Positions 1 to 10,493 of a stretch of 64,000 bases of DNA are shown one piece after another (positions within the stretch are counted from its first letter, which is position 1; each line of letters starts with the position of its first letter). Source of the DNA: Salinirussus salinus (GTDB lineage Archaea; Halobacteriota; Halobacteria; Halobacteriales; Haloarculaceae); contig NZ_WOWO01000002.1 in the NCBI RefSeq assembly GCF_009831455.1, forward strand, positions 1,203,115 to 1,267,114. Direction: 5' to 3'. Below the pieces are notes generated by a model. The model was not told the origin of the DNA, did no database searches, and worked only from the letters and a program-made list of their open reading frames with translations. The translations under genes and the position numbers were made by a program.

Positions 1-401
1 GGAAGGCCGCGCCGCACACGCTCCACCCCGAGCAGGGCTCGCCGGTGCTGGTCGAGCAGGGTGACACCGTCCGGATCCACTTCGCGAACAACGGCTACAT
101 GGACCACCCGATGCACCTCCACAACCACCGCTTCCAGGTGGTCGCCAAGGACGGCGGGACGATCCCCGAGGCCGCGCGCCACGACCGCGACATCACCAGC
201 ATCCCCCCGGCCAGCCGGCACACCATCGAGTTCGAGGCCGACGCCGACCCGGGGATCTACCTCATCCACTGCCACAAGGTCAAACACGTGATGAACGGCC
301 AGACCTACCCCGGCGGGATGCTCACCGGGATCGTCTACGAGGAGGCGATGGACACCGAGATCTTCGCCCAGCTGATGGAGTACGCGGGCTACGAGGGCTG
401 A
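1..401 (+). CDS. multicopper oxidase, C-terminal part (gene begins before the window)
   Basis: The open frame runs from the left edge, so the N-terminus is missing. The visible part is the last cupredoxin domain. HPMHLHNHRF supplies histidines of the trinuclear copper site, and HCHKVKH followed by a distal Met (PGGM) gives the HCH triad with type-1 copper Cys and His ligands. The gap between the last His and the Met is longer than in most laccase-like enzymes. The family oxidises phenols, metal ions or nitrite-type substrates outside the membrane; the substrate cannot be told from this fragment. The residues are seen; the function is family knowledge. Confidence 0.88.
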   Translation, partial: KAAPHTLHPEQGSPVLVEQGDTVRIHFANNGYMDHPMHLHNHRFQVVAKDGGTIPEAARHDRDITSIPPASRHTIEFEADADPGIYLIHCHKVKHVMNGQTYPGGMLTGIVYEEAMDTEIFAQLMEYAGYEG

Positions 402-476
402 ACGGCGGGGTCGGAAACGCCCCGGACGCCGGAGACGAAACACAACGCCTTATCGGCTCGGCGGCGTACTCCGGTC

Positions 477-974
477 ATGAGCGTCATCCGGGTCGTCTGG
501 GGGTCGGGGACCGGTCCGACCGAGACCGCGGCCTACGACGCCGCCCTGGCCGGGGCGGGGATCCACGACTACAACCTCGTGACCGTCTCCTCGGTTGTCC
601 CGGCGGACCCGCCGGTCGAGACCGTCGGGACCGCCCCGGACCTTGGACCGGTCGGCGAGGAACTGACCGTCGTCCAGGCGCGGGCGAGCATCCCGCCGGT
701 AGAGAGCGGGACAGCTCACGGAGGCGAGCCCGCAGTCGCGGCGGTCGGCTGGGCCCGGAGCGCGGACGGCCCCGGGGTCTTCTACGAGGCCAGCGGTCGC
801 GACCCCGAGCGCGTCCGGGAGACCGTCGACGCGGGGCTCCGGCACGGCTGCTCGCTGCGGGAGTGGGAGCCGGTCGACCGCGAGCTCGTCGTGCGGACCG
901 CCGACCCGGCTCCCGACCGGCACACCTGCGTGGTCGTCTGTGCGGTCTACGGGGAGAGCCGGCCGTTGCTGTGA
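477..974 (+). CDS. pdaD: pyruvoyl-dependent arginine decarboxylase
   Basis: A 165-aa protein of the PvlArgDC family, which decarboxylates arginine to agmatine. The proenzyme cleaves itself at a Ser-Ser pair to make a pyruvoyl cofactor; the matching site here is YNLVTVSSVVP near residues 32-42. The N-terminal strand with GSGTGPTE is also typical. In archaea agmatine feeds polyamines and the agmatidine modification of tRNA-Ile. A TATA-like GCCTTATCGG lies about 27 nt before the ATG, so the mRNA is probably leaderless. No partner gene is adjacent. Confidence 0.9.
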   Translation: MSVIRVVWGSGTGPTETAAYDAALAGAGIHDYNLVTVSSVVPADPPVETVGTAPDLGPVGEELTVVQARASIPPVESGTAHGGEPAVAAVGWARSADGPGVFYEASGRDPERVRETVDAGLRHGCSLREWEPVDRELVVRTADPAPDRHTCVVVCAVYGESRPLL

Positions 975-1107
975 GCCGGGGAGACCGGCCCCGCAGTGGG
1001 TCCTGGCCGGGGACCCGTCCACAGAGTGCTGGGACGGCCCAGCCCGGAACGCTTGACGCAGCCGGCGGGCTTTTGTACCCGCGAGGCGTATCCAGACGGA
1101 ACGTCAA

Positions 1108-1449
1108 ATGTACGGAAACTCGCCGCTCGGAGACGACTCGACGGTCGAGCTGACGGCAAACCAGCGCCGGACCCTCCGGCAGGACCTGGCCAGCGTCGCC
1201 GCCCGGACCCGCAACCTCCTCCCCGGGGAGTTCGTCGTCGGTTCGGAACTGCGCCAGGGTGCGGAGGGCCCGCGGGCGACCGTGGCGGTCCGCCCGCCGG
1301 TCGGCTCGGTCGTCAGCGCCGACTACGAGCTCGACGGCGACGGCGTCGTCGACACCGACCGCGACGAACTCGCCCGCGGGCTCGCCGCCAGCGCCGCCCT
1401 CCAGGTCAAGCGGGCGATGCCCGACGACCCCACCCCGACCGCGAAGTAA
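1108..1449 (+). CDS. conserved haloarchaeal protein (DUF5811-like)
   Basis: A soluble acidic protein of 113 aa. The core, with TARTRNLLPGEFVVGSE-like text and a C-terminal helix ending in QVKRAMPDD, resembles a small haloarchaeal family that I recall as DUF5811; that name is from memory. No catalytic motif, signal peptide or membrane segment is visible. It converges with the 60-aa membrane protein that follows, only 2 nt away. Function unknown. Confidence 0.7.
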   Translation: MYGNSPLGDDSTVELTANQRRTLRQDLASVAARTRNLLPGEFVVGSELRQGAEGPRATVAVRPPVGSVVSADYELDGDGVVDTDRDELARGLAASAALQVKRAMPDDPTPTAK

Positions 1450-1451
1450 CC

Positions 1452-1634
1452 TCAGCCCTCCGGCTCCGGCGCCGCGACAAAGAGCGCGTAGCCGACGGTC
1501 CCGCCGGCCGGCAGGCTCCCCGCAGCGAGCGCCGTCGACATCGCCAGCGACGTGAACGCGCCCGCGGCTCCCGCCAGTGCCATCGGGAGCGCCACTGCGG
1601 CGAGCAACAGGTCGTACCTGGAGAGCCGTGACAC
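1452..1634 (-). CDS. small two-helix membrane protein
   Basis: A 60-aa protein starting at GTG with two predicted membrane segments (about residues 8-30 and 38-54). The strongest support for a real gene is upstream: an AT-rich ATATTTAATTAG element at about 1655-1666 lies 27 nt before the GTG, the spacing expected for a leaderless haloarchaeal promoter, in otherwise very GC-rich DNA. I do not recognise the family. Confidence 0.55.
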   Translation of the reverse strand: MSRLSRYDLLLAAVALPMALAGAAGAFTSLAMSTALAAGSLPAGGTVGYALFVAAPEPEG

Positions 1635-1651
1635 GGGTCAACCGTCGTCCT

Positions 1652-1670
1652 CGTCCTAATTAAATATTAT
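1652..1670 (-). promoter_or_regulatory. AT-rich promoter of the 60-aa membrane protein
   Basis: Nineteen bases made almost only of A and T (reverse strand GGTAATAATATTTAATTAGG region) stand out against the surrounding DNA. The centre is about 27 nt upstream of the GTG at 1634, which fits a TATA box for a leaderless transcript. Confidence 0.6.
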
Positions 1671-1773
1671 TACCAGGTGGTCCGGGCGGGCGATACCTGC
1701 CGGTCGAACCCTCCGGGTTCGGCGTCGCATGGACACGGCTGGAAGGCGGTGAGTCGGCCGAGGCCGAGAGGGG

Positions 1774-3597
1774 TTATTTCCCCCAGAAGGGGTCGCGGTT
1801 GCGGTGCTTTTCCAGGTACATCGAGAGGGTCTCGCGCTCGTCGGCGGAGATGTCCTCGGTCAGTTCCTGTTCGAGGATCTTGGCGTGTTTCTCGGGGATC
1901 TCGACCCAGAGGTCGTCGCCCTCCTCGATCCCCCGGCCGACGGTCGGGCCGTCGATGGAGACCGCGGCGCGCTCGCCGGTCCGGAGTTCGTCGACATCCT
2001 CGCCCTCGTCCTGGATCGACTTCAGCGAGCCCACCCGCTCGGGCTCGTCGCCCTCCCACTGCACGACGTTCACGTTGCGCCGGAGCAGGCCGCCCCGCAC
2101 TTCGACGCCGACCACCGCGGGGTCGGACTGGCGGAACGTGTGGTCGTCGAGGATCGTAAACCGGGCGGGCCGGGTGATGTTCTCGAGCACCTGCTCCTGC
2201 TGGGCCTGTTCGATTGCCTCGACGTGGTCCTCGTACTCCTCGACCAGCCGGTAGATGACGTCGTGTTCGAACAGCTCGACGCCCTCCTGCTCGGCGAGGT
2301 CGCGGGCGTCGTCGAGCACGTCGACGTTGAAGCCGAGGATGGCGCGGTGTTCGGGCTCGCCGGCGGTCCCGGCCATCCGGACGTCCCGCGGTGCGACGTC
2401 GCCGACCTCGGCGTGCATGACGGGGATCTCCGCCTCCTCCAGCGTGCCGGCGATGGCCTCCAGACTCCCGAGGGTGTCGGCCTTGACCGTGATCCCCTCG
2501 TCGGCAGTCGAGACCTCAATGTCGGCGAGTTCGGCCTCGACCTCGGCGACGACGTCCGCAACCGCGCGGTCCCGGACCACGCGGACGGGCGCGCCGGCGA
2601 TCGCGCCATCGAGGTCCGGCGCGGCGACCTTGATCCCGTCGGCGGCCACGACCTCATCGACCTGCTCGAAGGCCTCCTCGGTGCGGATCTCCGCCAGCGG
2701 CTTGGGCTGCAGCAGCGCGCGCACGTCGGTGACGATGGTGTCGTCGGTCCCCCCGACGACGATGGTGTCGTCGGCGCGGACCGTCCCGTCGTAAATCACG
2801 ACGTCGACGGTCGTGCCGAACCCCTGGGTGTCGGTCACCTCCAGGACGGTGCCCGCGCCGGGGCCGGTCGCGTCGATGGCCATCTCGTCTTTCATGTACC
2901 GCTGGGACAGCCCCATCATCACCGTCAGCAGGTCGGGGACGCCCTCGCCCGTTTCGGCCGACACCGGCACGACCCCGACGTTGGCCTGGAAGTCCTGCAC
3001 GCGCCAGTACATGTCCGCCGAGAAGTCCGCATCGGAGAGCTGGCCGATGATCTCGTACAGCGCCTCGTTGAGGTCACCCTGTACCCGGTCGGACTGGGCC
3101 TCGATAGCGACCTTCGAGGGGCGGTCGGTCTCGGGGCGCCACCCCGGCACGGTGTCGATCTTGTTGGCCGCGACGACGAAGGGGGTCTGAGTCCGCTTGA
3201 GGATGTCGACGGCCTCGCGGGTCTGGGGCTGGAAGCCGTCGTTGACGTCGACGACGAGGATGGCGATGTCGGCGAGCGCCCCGCCGCGGGCGCGCAGCGT
3301 CGAGAAGGCGTGGTGGCCGGGCGTGTCGATAAAGAGGAGGCCCGGCAGGTCGAAGTCGGTCGGGTCGACCAGGTCGCCCGCGATCTCCGAGACCACGTCG
3401 AGCGGGACGGCCGTGGCGCCGATGTGCTGGGTGATCGCGCCGGCTTCGCCCTCGCTGACGGCGGAGCCGCGGATCTTGTCCAGCAGGCTCGTCTTGCCGT
3501 GGTCGACGTGGCCCAGGACCGCGACGATGGGCGTGCGCAGCGTCCGCTCGCCGGCGTCGGCCGTCCCTCCCGTGTCGGCGCGGTCGTGGTCGGACAT
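1774..3597 (-). CDS. infB: translation initiation factor IF-2 (aIF5B)
   Basis: A 607-aa GTPase promoting initiator tRNA delivery and ribosomal subunit joining. The G motifs are clear: [10 protein letters not shown] (G1, about residues 29-38), DTPGHHAF (G3) and NKID (G4). The long tail matches the aIF5B beta-barrel domains; the end, DPFWGK, is typical. Length is normal for archaeal IF-2. The TATA-like GCTTAAATG at about 3638-3645 lies about 43 nt upstream, so a short leader is likely. In many archaea infB sits behind rpl7ae-rps28e-rpl24e-ndk; here that cluster lies 43 kb away. Confidence 0.97.
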   Translation of the reverse strand: MSDHDRADTGGTADAGERTLRTPIVAVLGHVDHGKTSLLDKIRGSAVSEGEAGAITQHIGATAVPLDVVSEIAGDLVDPTDFDLPGLLFIDTPGHHAFSTLRARGGALADIAILVVDVNDGFQPQTREAVDILKRTQTPFVVAANKIDTVPGWRPETDRPSKVAIEAQSDRVQGDLNEALYEIIGQLSDADFSADMYWRVQDFQANVGVVPVSAETGEGVPDLLTVMMGLSQRYMKDEMAIDATGPGAGTVLEVTDTQGFGTTVDVVIYDGTVRADDTIVVGGTDDTIVTDVRALLQPKPLAEIRTEEAFEQVDEVVAADGIKVAAPDLDGAIAGAPVRVVRDRAVADVVAEVEAELADIEVSTADEGITVKADTLGSLEAIAGTLEEAEIPVMHAEVGDVAPRDVRMAGTAGEPEHRAILGFNVDVLDDARDLAEQEGVELFEHDVIYRLVEEYEDHVEAIEQAQQEQVLENITRPARFTILDDHTFRQSDPAVVGVEVRGGLLRRNVNVVQWEGDEPERVGSLKSIQDEGEDVDELRTGERAAVSIDGPTVGRGIEEGDDLWVEIPEKHAKILEQELTEDISADERETLSMYLEKHRNRDPFWGK

Positions 3598-3723
3598 CCT
3601 CGACTCCAGAATTACCTGTATCCAGCCCCGCTCGGCATTTAAGCGGTTCGTCTTCCGCGCGCACGGCCGGTCACCGGAGGGGAGCCATCGAGGGTGCCGG
3701 CCCGCCGCCGGCGTTTCGGCGTG

Positions 3724-4296
3724 TCAGTCCTCGACGACGGTGAACGAGCCGGTCATCCCGTTTCCCCGGTGGACCGAGCAGTAGTACTCGTAGCTGCCCG
3801 CCGTCTCGAAGGTGTACTCGTAGGTGTGGCCCGAATCGAAGGTCCGGGAGGCCCCGCCGGCCGTACCGGTCCAGTCGCTGCCCGCCGGGATGGCGTCGGC
3901 GACCACGTTGTGGTTGTCGCTCTCCCAGACCCACCGGACGGTCCCCCCCGCCGCGACCTCGAAGGTCTCGGGACCGAACCGGAGACCGAAGTCCGGCCCG
4001 ACCGCGACAGTCTGTGCGACGCCGTCGGTCTGGGTCGCCGTCGCGGTATCGGTTCCACCTGGAGTCTCGAAGGGAGGCTCCGCCGTCGTCGCGGTGTCGG
4101 TGGGCGTCGGAGTATCTGCGGGTGCCGCTGTCGCGGTGTCGGTTGCGCCCGGGGTGTCGACAGGCGTCGCAGTGTCGGTGGCTGCGGTGGTCCGAGAGCC
4201 GTCGGTTTCTCCCGCCCCGTCGGGGGAGCCGCCACAGCCGGCCAGTCCGGTCGCGACCGCGGTGCCGACCGCAGCGAGCAGCGTGCGTCTGCGCAT
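3724..4296 (-). CDS. halocyanin-type blue copper lipoprotein
   Basis: A 190-aa electron carrier on the outer face of the membrane. The N-terminus [10 protein letters not shown] is a Tat-type signal followed by a lipobox LAGC (Cys21), so it should be a lipid-anchored Tat substrate. A Thr/Asp/Pro-rich linker of about 75 residues (30-95) precedes one plastocyanin-like domain. Copper ligands are His129 (DNHNVV), Cys173 (YYCSVH), His176 and Met181 (GNGM). Only one copper domain is present. The partner is unknown; halocyanins usually hand electrons to terminal oxidases. Confidence 0.93.
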   Translation of the reverse strand: MRRRTLLAAVGTAVATGLAGCGGSPDGAGETDGSRTTAATDTATPVDTPGATDTATAAPADTPTPTDTATTAEPPFETPGGTDTATATQTDGVAQTVAVGPDFGLRFGPETFEVAAGGTVRWVWESDNHNVVADAIPAGSDWTGTAGGASRTFDSGHTYEYTFETAGSYEYYCSVHRGNGMTGSFTVVED

Positions 4297-4409
4297 ACCT
4301 CGCGGTCGGCCGCCAGCGACATAGGTTGCCGGGTGGCTACCGGCGACGACGGCGGTCCGACCGCTCGGCCGGGGTACCGTACTTACGGCTGGCGTTCGGA
4401 GAGTCCGGC

Positions 4410-5534
<1,125 letters not shown>

Positions 5535-5635
5535 GGGCACCCGTCCCGTGGCTGGTCGGCAGCGCTGGCAGGAGCCGTCCGGCAGGCAACTCCGTGGTGA
5601 GACGGCCACCATCCGGCGGCAACCCGTGAACTATG

Positions 5636-5665
5636 GCAATTGTTTTATGACTTTTCTTGTAATAC
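5636..5665 (+). promoter_or_regulatory. AT-rich promoter region of the peptide/547-aa gene pair
   Basis: GCAATTGTTTTATGACTTTT is an AT-rich island between the acyl-CoA dehydrogenase stop and the small peptide gene. Its TTTTATG core fits a TATA box, which would put transcription start near 5670 and leave a leader of about 40 nt before the ATG at 5713. A GGTGA Shine-Dalgarno-like site lies 5 nt before that ATG, consistent with a leadered mRNA. Confidence 0.5.
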
Positions 5666-5712
5666 CTGTCAGTGGTGCATGTGGAGAGTTGGCATGCGCC
5701 ACGGTGAGTGAC

Positions 5713-5859
5713 ATGAGCGAAAACGACCATCAGTGTGAGTGGATGGAGACGGAGCCTACCGGGCACCCGGGGCCAGCCAGTGGACCTGGGGGAGCGGTCG
5801 GGGAGTCGACAGGCGGTGCCGTCTGCGGGGGCGGTAGCGGCCACGGGGGTGAGGGCTGA
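5713..5859 (+). CDS. small Gly-rich peptide coupled to the next gene
   Basis: A 48-aa peptide (MSENDHQCEWMETEPTGHPG start). The first part carries Cys8 and a WMETEP stretch. The C-terminal half is Gly/Ala/Ser-rich and ends AVCGGGSGHGGEG with one Cys and one His. Its stop overlaps the next ATG by one base (TGATG), so the two are translationally coupled. GGTGA precedes its ATG by 5 nt, and the codons of its Gly tail supply a GGTGA Shine-Dalgarno for the next gene. It could be a carrier, metal-binding or modified peptide; this is inference. A non-coding leader remains possible. Confidence 0.5.
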   Translation: MSENDHQCEWMETEPTGHPGPASGPGGAVGESTGGAVCGGGSGHGGEG

Positions 5860-7502
5860 TGTCGGCCGGGGACATCGTCGACGAGGTCACGCGGCGCCGT
5901 GACGAGTTTGCCGACTACGCCTATCTGCGGCAGTACGAGCCCGACGCCGACGGGATGCAGTTCAACGACGAGATCGCGTGGGACCGGCCACGGGAGATCT
6001 ACGGCGACGAGCCGATCTGGGGTGGTATCGCCGGGGAGCGCGACGTTCGCGAGTGGCTCACGACGGACCTGCTCGACGGGGATTTCAGCCGCGAGCACCT
6101 CGAACGCGGGCTCACCCGCGAGGAGTTCAACGACCTCCAGAACTACCACGGCTGGAACGTCTACGACACCCTCGCGCTCCGGGCCACGGAGGGCGAGTCC
6201 GAGATCATCCCCCGCCAGGAGTACGAGTTCCTCAGTTTCTGCTGGGCGATGGAGCGGTGGCCGGAGTTCTTCAAGCTGTTCATCGACACGGTCGGCCTCG
6301 ACGGCATCATGGAGCTCTGTCGCCAGTCCCGGACCGAACTCACCACCGGCCTCACCTCCCTGCTCGGCTGGGTGTACATCGGCGTCCCCGGCGGCGGCGC
6401 CATCGGGATGGACGTGCTGGACCTCGTCGACCCGCAGGACCCGGTGTTCGCACAGCAGTCCAAGGTCGACCTGACGATGGGGGCTGCGGTGCAGTACGCC
6501 TGCCTCGGCGAGAACGGGTATCTCTACTCGAGCCAGAACCGCTACGCGCTCCAGACCAAAGCCGAGGAGACCATCGAGTTCGTGCAGGACAACCTCGTGG
6601 ACCTCGAGGGCACGAGCAAACGGAACTTCCGGCAGTTCAACGCCGCCGCGGAGACCCTCTCGTTTCTGATGCACTACGACAACCGCGTCGGGCTGATCGA
6701 CAACGGTCCGTATCTCGTCGACGACGGCAAGCCGTTGATCCTCCGCGACATTCTGCTCAACCGGCCGTTCCTGCCCTGGAACGACATCGCCGCCAGCCGC
6801 GACCTCCCTTACGGGCTGACCGTGGCCATGGTGATCGACCCGGCGGAGATGGGGCTCCAGGAGATCCGCGTGCCGCTGACGGCGTTTACCGCCCCTGCCG
6901 ATCATCTCTCGGCCGTCGAGCGCGGGGCGGTCTTCCTCCGGAACGACCAGTACGAGCCGGGCGGGTACCCGCTGGACGGCCTGGAGACCGCCGACGTCGA
7001 CGCTACCCTGCCCGACCTGACGGACCGCGCCAACGAGGGCATCACGGAGTGGTACAAGCGGACGGCCGGGCTCCCTCGCCGCCAGAAGATCCTCAACGGC
7101 GCCTGGACCTACTACGTGGGGATGTTGGTCCCGTTCCTGCGTGCGACCGGAACCTACGACTACTTCTGTGAGGCGCTGGACCTCTGGGAGATGCCGCCGA
7201 TGACCTCGGACATCTACTACCGGATGATGGACGGCGTCGCACAGGAGCAGGTTCCGGCACAGATCATGTTCGGGTACGGCTGGAAAGACTTCCCCGAGAC
7301 CTACGACGAGGAGTCGGGCTACGCCGACTATCTCGCGGAGGCCCGCGAGCTGGGCTGGAAGAGCCAGCTGTCCGGAACGAACCCCGTCCCGGCCGGCCTC
7401 GAGGACCGGATGGACGAACACGGGCTGCTCGACGTCCCGCACACCAAGATGTCGGGCGACGTCGAGCCTGCCGAACTCGGCACCTATCTCGAGGGACTCT
7501 GA
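5859..7502 (+). CDS. unrecognised 547-aa soluble protein
   Basis: I do not recognise this family. It is a full-length, normally biased coding sequence without signal peptide or convincing membrane helices. It is rich in Trp and Tyr and has a mostly helical look (a helix-dense segment near residues 120-165 with FCWAMERWPEFFKLF, a Gly-rich GVPGGGAIG loop near residue 170, and GAWTYYVGMLVPFLRATG near 410). No Walker, Rossmann, radical-SAM or classic diiron motif is visible. It begins within the stop of the 48-aa peptide gene. Acyl-CoA dehydrogenase lies upstream, and 3-hydroxyacyl-CoA dehydrogenase converges downstream, so a link to acyl-CoA metabolism is possible but unproven. Confidence 0.85.
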   Translation: MSAGDIVDEVTRRRDEFADYAYLRQYEPDADGMQFNDEIAWDRPREIYGDEPIWGGIAGERDVREWLTTDLLDGDFSREHLERGLTREEFNDLQNYHGWNVYDTLALRATEGESEIIPRQEYEFLSFCWAMERWPEFFKLFIDTVGLDGIMELCRQSRTELTTGLTSLLGWVYIGVPGGGAIGMDVLDLVDPQDPVFAQQSKVDLTMGAAVQYACLGENGYLYSSQNRYALQTKAEETIEFVQDNLVDLEGTSKRNFRQFNAAAETLSFLMHYDNRVGLIDNGPYLVDDGKPLILRDILLNRPFLPWNDIAASRDLPYGLTVAMVIDPAEMGLQEIRVPLTAFTAPADHLSAVERGAVFLRNDQYEPGGYPLDGLETADVDATLPDLTDRANEGITEWYKRTAGLPRRQKILNGAWTYYVGMLVPFLRATGTYDYFCEALDLWEMPPMTSDIYYRMMDGVAQEQVPAQIMFGYGWKDFPETYDEESGYADYLAEARELGWKSQLSGTNPVPAGLEDRMDEHGLLDVPHTKMSGDVEPAELGTYLEGL

Positions 7503-7559
7503 CTGTCGCGTCGACTGCCCGCGACGGTGAGGGCCGAACCGGGTGGCCGGGTGCAGTCC

Positions 7560-8423
<864 letters not shown>

Positions 8424-8593
8424 CGTCCCGACGTTGGCCGAAGCCCACCCTAAGTGTGGCGGGTCGTCGGCGGGCGAACGCGGGCGCGGAGCGCAGTCAC
8501 CCGCTCGAGCCCGGGATACGGCCCGCGGGTCGCGTCGGCCGGGCGTCAGACACCCCCGTGTCGTTTATGTGGGCGGGGTCGAAACGCGAGGGT

Positions 8594-8839
8594 ATGGCAG
8601 AGATCCTCGCCGAGAACCTGTCGGGGAAGGCAGTGATGGGTTCCGACGGCGCCGAGCTCGGAATGCTGTACAACATCACGATGGACATCGACTCCGGCCG
8701 CCTCAACCACCTCGTTATCGACCCAAACGAGGAGCGCGCGCGCGGGGCCGACGACTTCGAGCGGGACGGGGCCGGGCATATGCTCGTCCCGGTCGGGCGC
8801 GTCCAGGCAGTCAAAGACCACATGATCGTCGACCGGTAG
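8594..8839 (+). CDS. PRC-barrel domain protein
   Basis: An 81-aa protein that is almost entirely a PRC-barrel (LSGKAVMGSDGAELGML start, LVPVGRVQAVKDHMIV end). Archaeal stand-alone PRC-barrel proteins are linked with RNA or ribosome work. Here the gene abuts nob1 with no spacing (stop TAG then ATG), so the two form one transcript. A TATA-like GTTTATG lies 27 nt upstream of the ATG at 8594, which favours this start over in-frame codons further up. Confidence 0.9.
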   Translation: MAEILAENLSGKAVMGSDGAELGMLYNITMDIDSGRLNHLVIDPNEERARGADDFERDGAGHMLVPVGRVQAVKDHMIVDR

Positions 8840-9298
8840 ATGTACATTCTCGACGCCTCGGCCTTTATCAACGAGTATCACACCGACCAGCCGGTCGCGA
8901 GCATCCCGCTGGTCCGCGAGGAGCTCGAAGACGAGTCCGCCTACCGCTTCGACGCCATGGAAGGGTCGGGGATGCATCTCCACATCCCCGAGGAGGAGAC
9001 CGTCGAGCGCATCGAGCGGGCCGCAAGCGACACGGGCGACGCCGGCGAACTCTCCCGGACCGACATCCGGCTGGTCGCCGCCGCCTTCGAACTCGACGGC
9101 CGGCTCGTGACCGACGACTACGCCATGCAGAACGTCGCCGAGAAGCTGGAGGTGCCCGTCGAAGTCATCGCCCGCGAGGGGATCGACGAGCAGCGGGACT
9201 GGCATTTCCAGTGCGGGGGCTGTGGCCGCGAGTTCGAGGAAAACCACGACCGCTGTCCGGTCTGTGGGAGCGAACTCACCCGGAAGAATCCCGCCTGA
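8840..9298 (+). CDS. nob1: rRNA maturation endonuclease Nob1
   Basis: A 152-aa PIN nuclease that trims the 3' end of pre-16S rRNA in the small subunit. PIN residues seen are Asp5 (YILDAS), Glu28/29, Asp75 and Asp92/93 (TDDYAMQNVA). A C-terminal zinc ribbon has Cys125, Cys128, Cys139 and Cys142 (CGGC, CPVC), which separates Nob1 from VapC toxins. It is directly downstream of the PRC-barrel gene and translationally linked to it. Length is normal for archaeal Nob1. Confidence 0.94.
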   Translation: MYILDASAFINEYHTDQPVASIPLVREELEDESAYRFDAMEGSGMHLHIPEEETVERIERAASDTGDAGELSRTDIRLVAAAFELDGRLVTDDYAMQNVAEKLEVPVEVIAREGIDEQRDWHFQCGGCGREFEENHDRCPVCGSELTRKNPA

Positions 9299-9361
9299 AT
9301 CGCCACCGGCTCACAACAGAGGCGCCGCCGCCACCGCAGGCACGCCGCGAGCACCGCCGCG

Positions 9362-9511
9362 TCAGACCGGCGGCCGCTCGCCGACCTCCTCCAGCCCGAG
9401 GTCGACGAGTTGCCGGAGGACCTCCTCCTCGGTGAGGTCGTACTTCCGGGCCAGCCGCCGGACCTCCCGTGCCTTCTCCTCGTCGCAGACGAGGGTGTAC
9501 CGGGTAGGCAT
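9362..9511 (-). CDS. 49-aa ribbon-helix-helix-like protein
   Basis: A short gene found by reading the reverse strand: MPTRYTLVCDEEKAREVRRL start and LVDLGLEEVGERPPV end. A beta strand followed by two charged helices resembles CopG/Arc-type ribbon-helix-helix proteins, but it is short and the match is by eye. An AT-rich TTAAGAT element lies just upstream of the start on the reverse strand. Codon use matches the neighbours. Function unknown; a small DNA-binding protein is the simplest guess. Confidence 0.55.
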   Translation of the reverse strand: MPTRYTLVCDEEKAREVRRLARKYDLTEEEVLRQLVDLGLEEVGERPPV

Positions 9512-9596
9512 ATCTTAACGCGTGGCCGGTACGGGGCTTAAAGACCTGTCAGACGGATGTCCGACGGGCCACGCCGGGCGCGTGTCACCGGCGCGG

Positions 9597-10451
9597 TCAG
9601 GCCCCGCCGGTCGTGACGAGGTACAGCCCGGCGTACTGGACCGCGTTGAACAGGCCGTGGACCAGCCCCGGGACGAAGAGGTTCTCGCTCCACTCGTAGA
9701 GGACGCCCAGCAGCGTGCCGAGCGCCGTGATGACGACCAGCGTGTAGGCGATGTTGCCGCCGCCACCGGAGACGGCGAAGTAGTGGACGACCCCGAACAC
9801 GGCCGCAGACAGCGCGATGCCCGGCAGGATGCCGTAGGCGTCCCGGAACAGCCCCTGGACGAGACCCCGGAAGAGGAACTCCTCGATGGGGCCGTTCAAC
9901 AGCAGCGCGATGGGGATCAGATAGAGCAGCAATTCGGGATTCCCTTCGCCGAGCGTCTGTGTGACGTTCTCGGAGGGGGTGAGCCCGAACTGCGCGGCGA
10001 CGTTGCTGATGAGGCCGAGGACCACGAAGAGAACGACGAGCCCGGCGAGGGCCTGTCCGGCCTGGCGGAGCGACGGGAGAGCCAGGTCGTACAGCGAGGT
10101 GTCGAACACCGACTCGCCACGCCAGCGGAGGTAGGCCCACCCGACGGCGAAGAAGCCGACGAAGTTCATCACGAACAGCAGAACCGTCCCGGAGGTGGGC
10201 AGGTCGGCCACCGAGGAGAAGCCGGCGGGCACGGTGATGAGACCGGCCACGACCGCCGCCTGGAGCGCGGCCAGCGCGAACACGTTCGAGGCGAGAAACG
10301 CCCCGGCGACGAGCACGACCGTGTGGAGGAGGCTCCGGATCCGCTGCTGTGTCGTCCCCATCTTGTACAGCGGCGGGCCCGGGTCGGGGCCCGGCCCCGC
10401 CGGGTCCGGCGTCGGCTCGACGCCGCCGTCCGGCTGTCTGTCCGAGTCCAT
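9597..10451 (-). CDS. CPBP family intramembrane metalloprotease
   Basis: A 284-aa membrane protein of the CAAX/bacteriocin-processing (Abi) family. After a Pro/Asp-rich cytosolic N-terminus of about 40 residues come seven or eight hydrophobic segments. The active-site motifs are EEFLFR (Glu190, Glu191, Arg195), FGVVH (His223) and HGLFN (His265, Asn269). These proteases cleave peptides within the membrane. The substrate is unknown, and no precursor peptide gene lies next to it. Confidence 0.92.
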   Translation of the reverse strand: MDSDRQPDGGVEPTPDPAGPGPDPGPPLYKMGTTQQRIRSLLHTVVLVAGAFLASNVFALAALQAAVVAGLITVPAGFSSVADLPTSGTVLLFVMNFVGFFAVGWAYLRWRGESVFDTSLYDLALPSLRQAGQALAGLVVLFVVLGLISNVAAQFGLTPSENVTQTLGEGNPELLLYLIPIALLLNGPIEEFLFRGLVQGLFRDAYGILPGIALSAAVFGVVHYFAVSGGGGNIAYTLVVITALGTLLGVLYEWSENLFVPGLVHGLFNAVQYAGLYLVTTGGA

Positions 10452-10493
10452 CTGTCAGCGCCAGTAGGGCCGGGAGACGTTTGAGCCCACCGA

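Noticed and set aside
1804..3642. A 612-codon open frame antisense to infB
   Set aside because: It is the mirror of a highly conserved gene in GC-rich DNA, where antisense frames stay open by composition. The translation is Asp/Val/Gly-rich with no domain.
5621..5632. AACCCGTGAACT also found at the tnpB right end (13091-13102)
   Set aside because: A 12-bp match could hint at a degraded element end, but no further homology extends on either side and no hairpin is present at 5.6 kb; probably chance.
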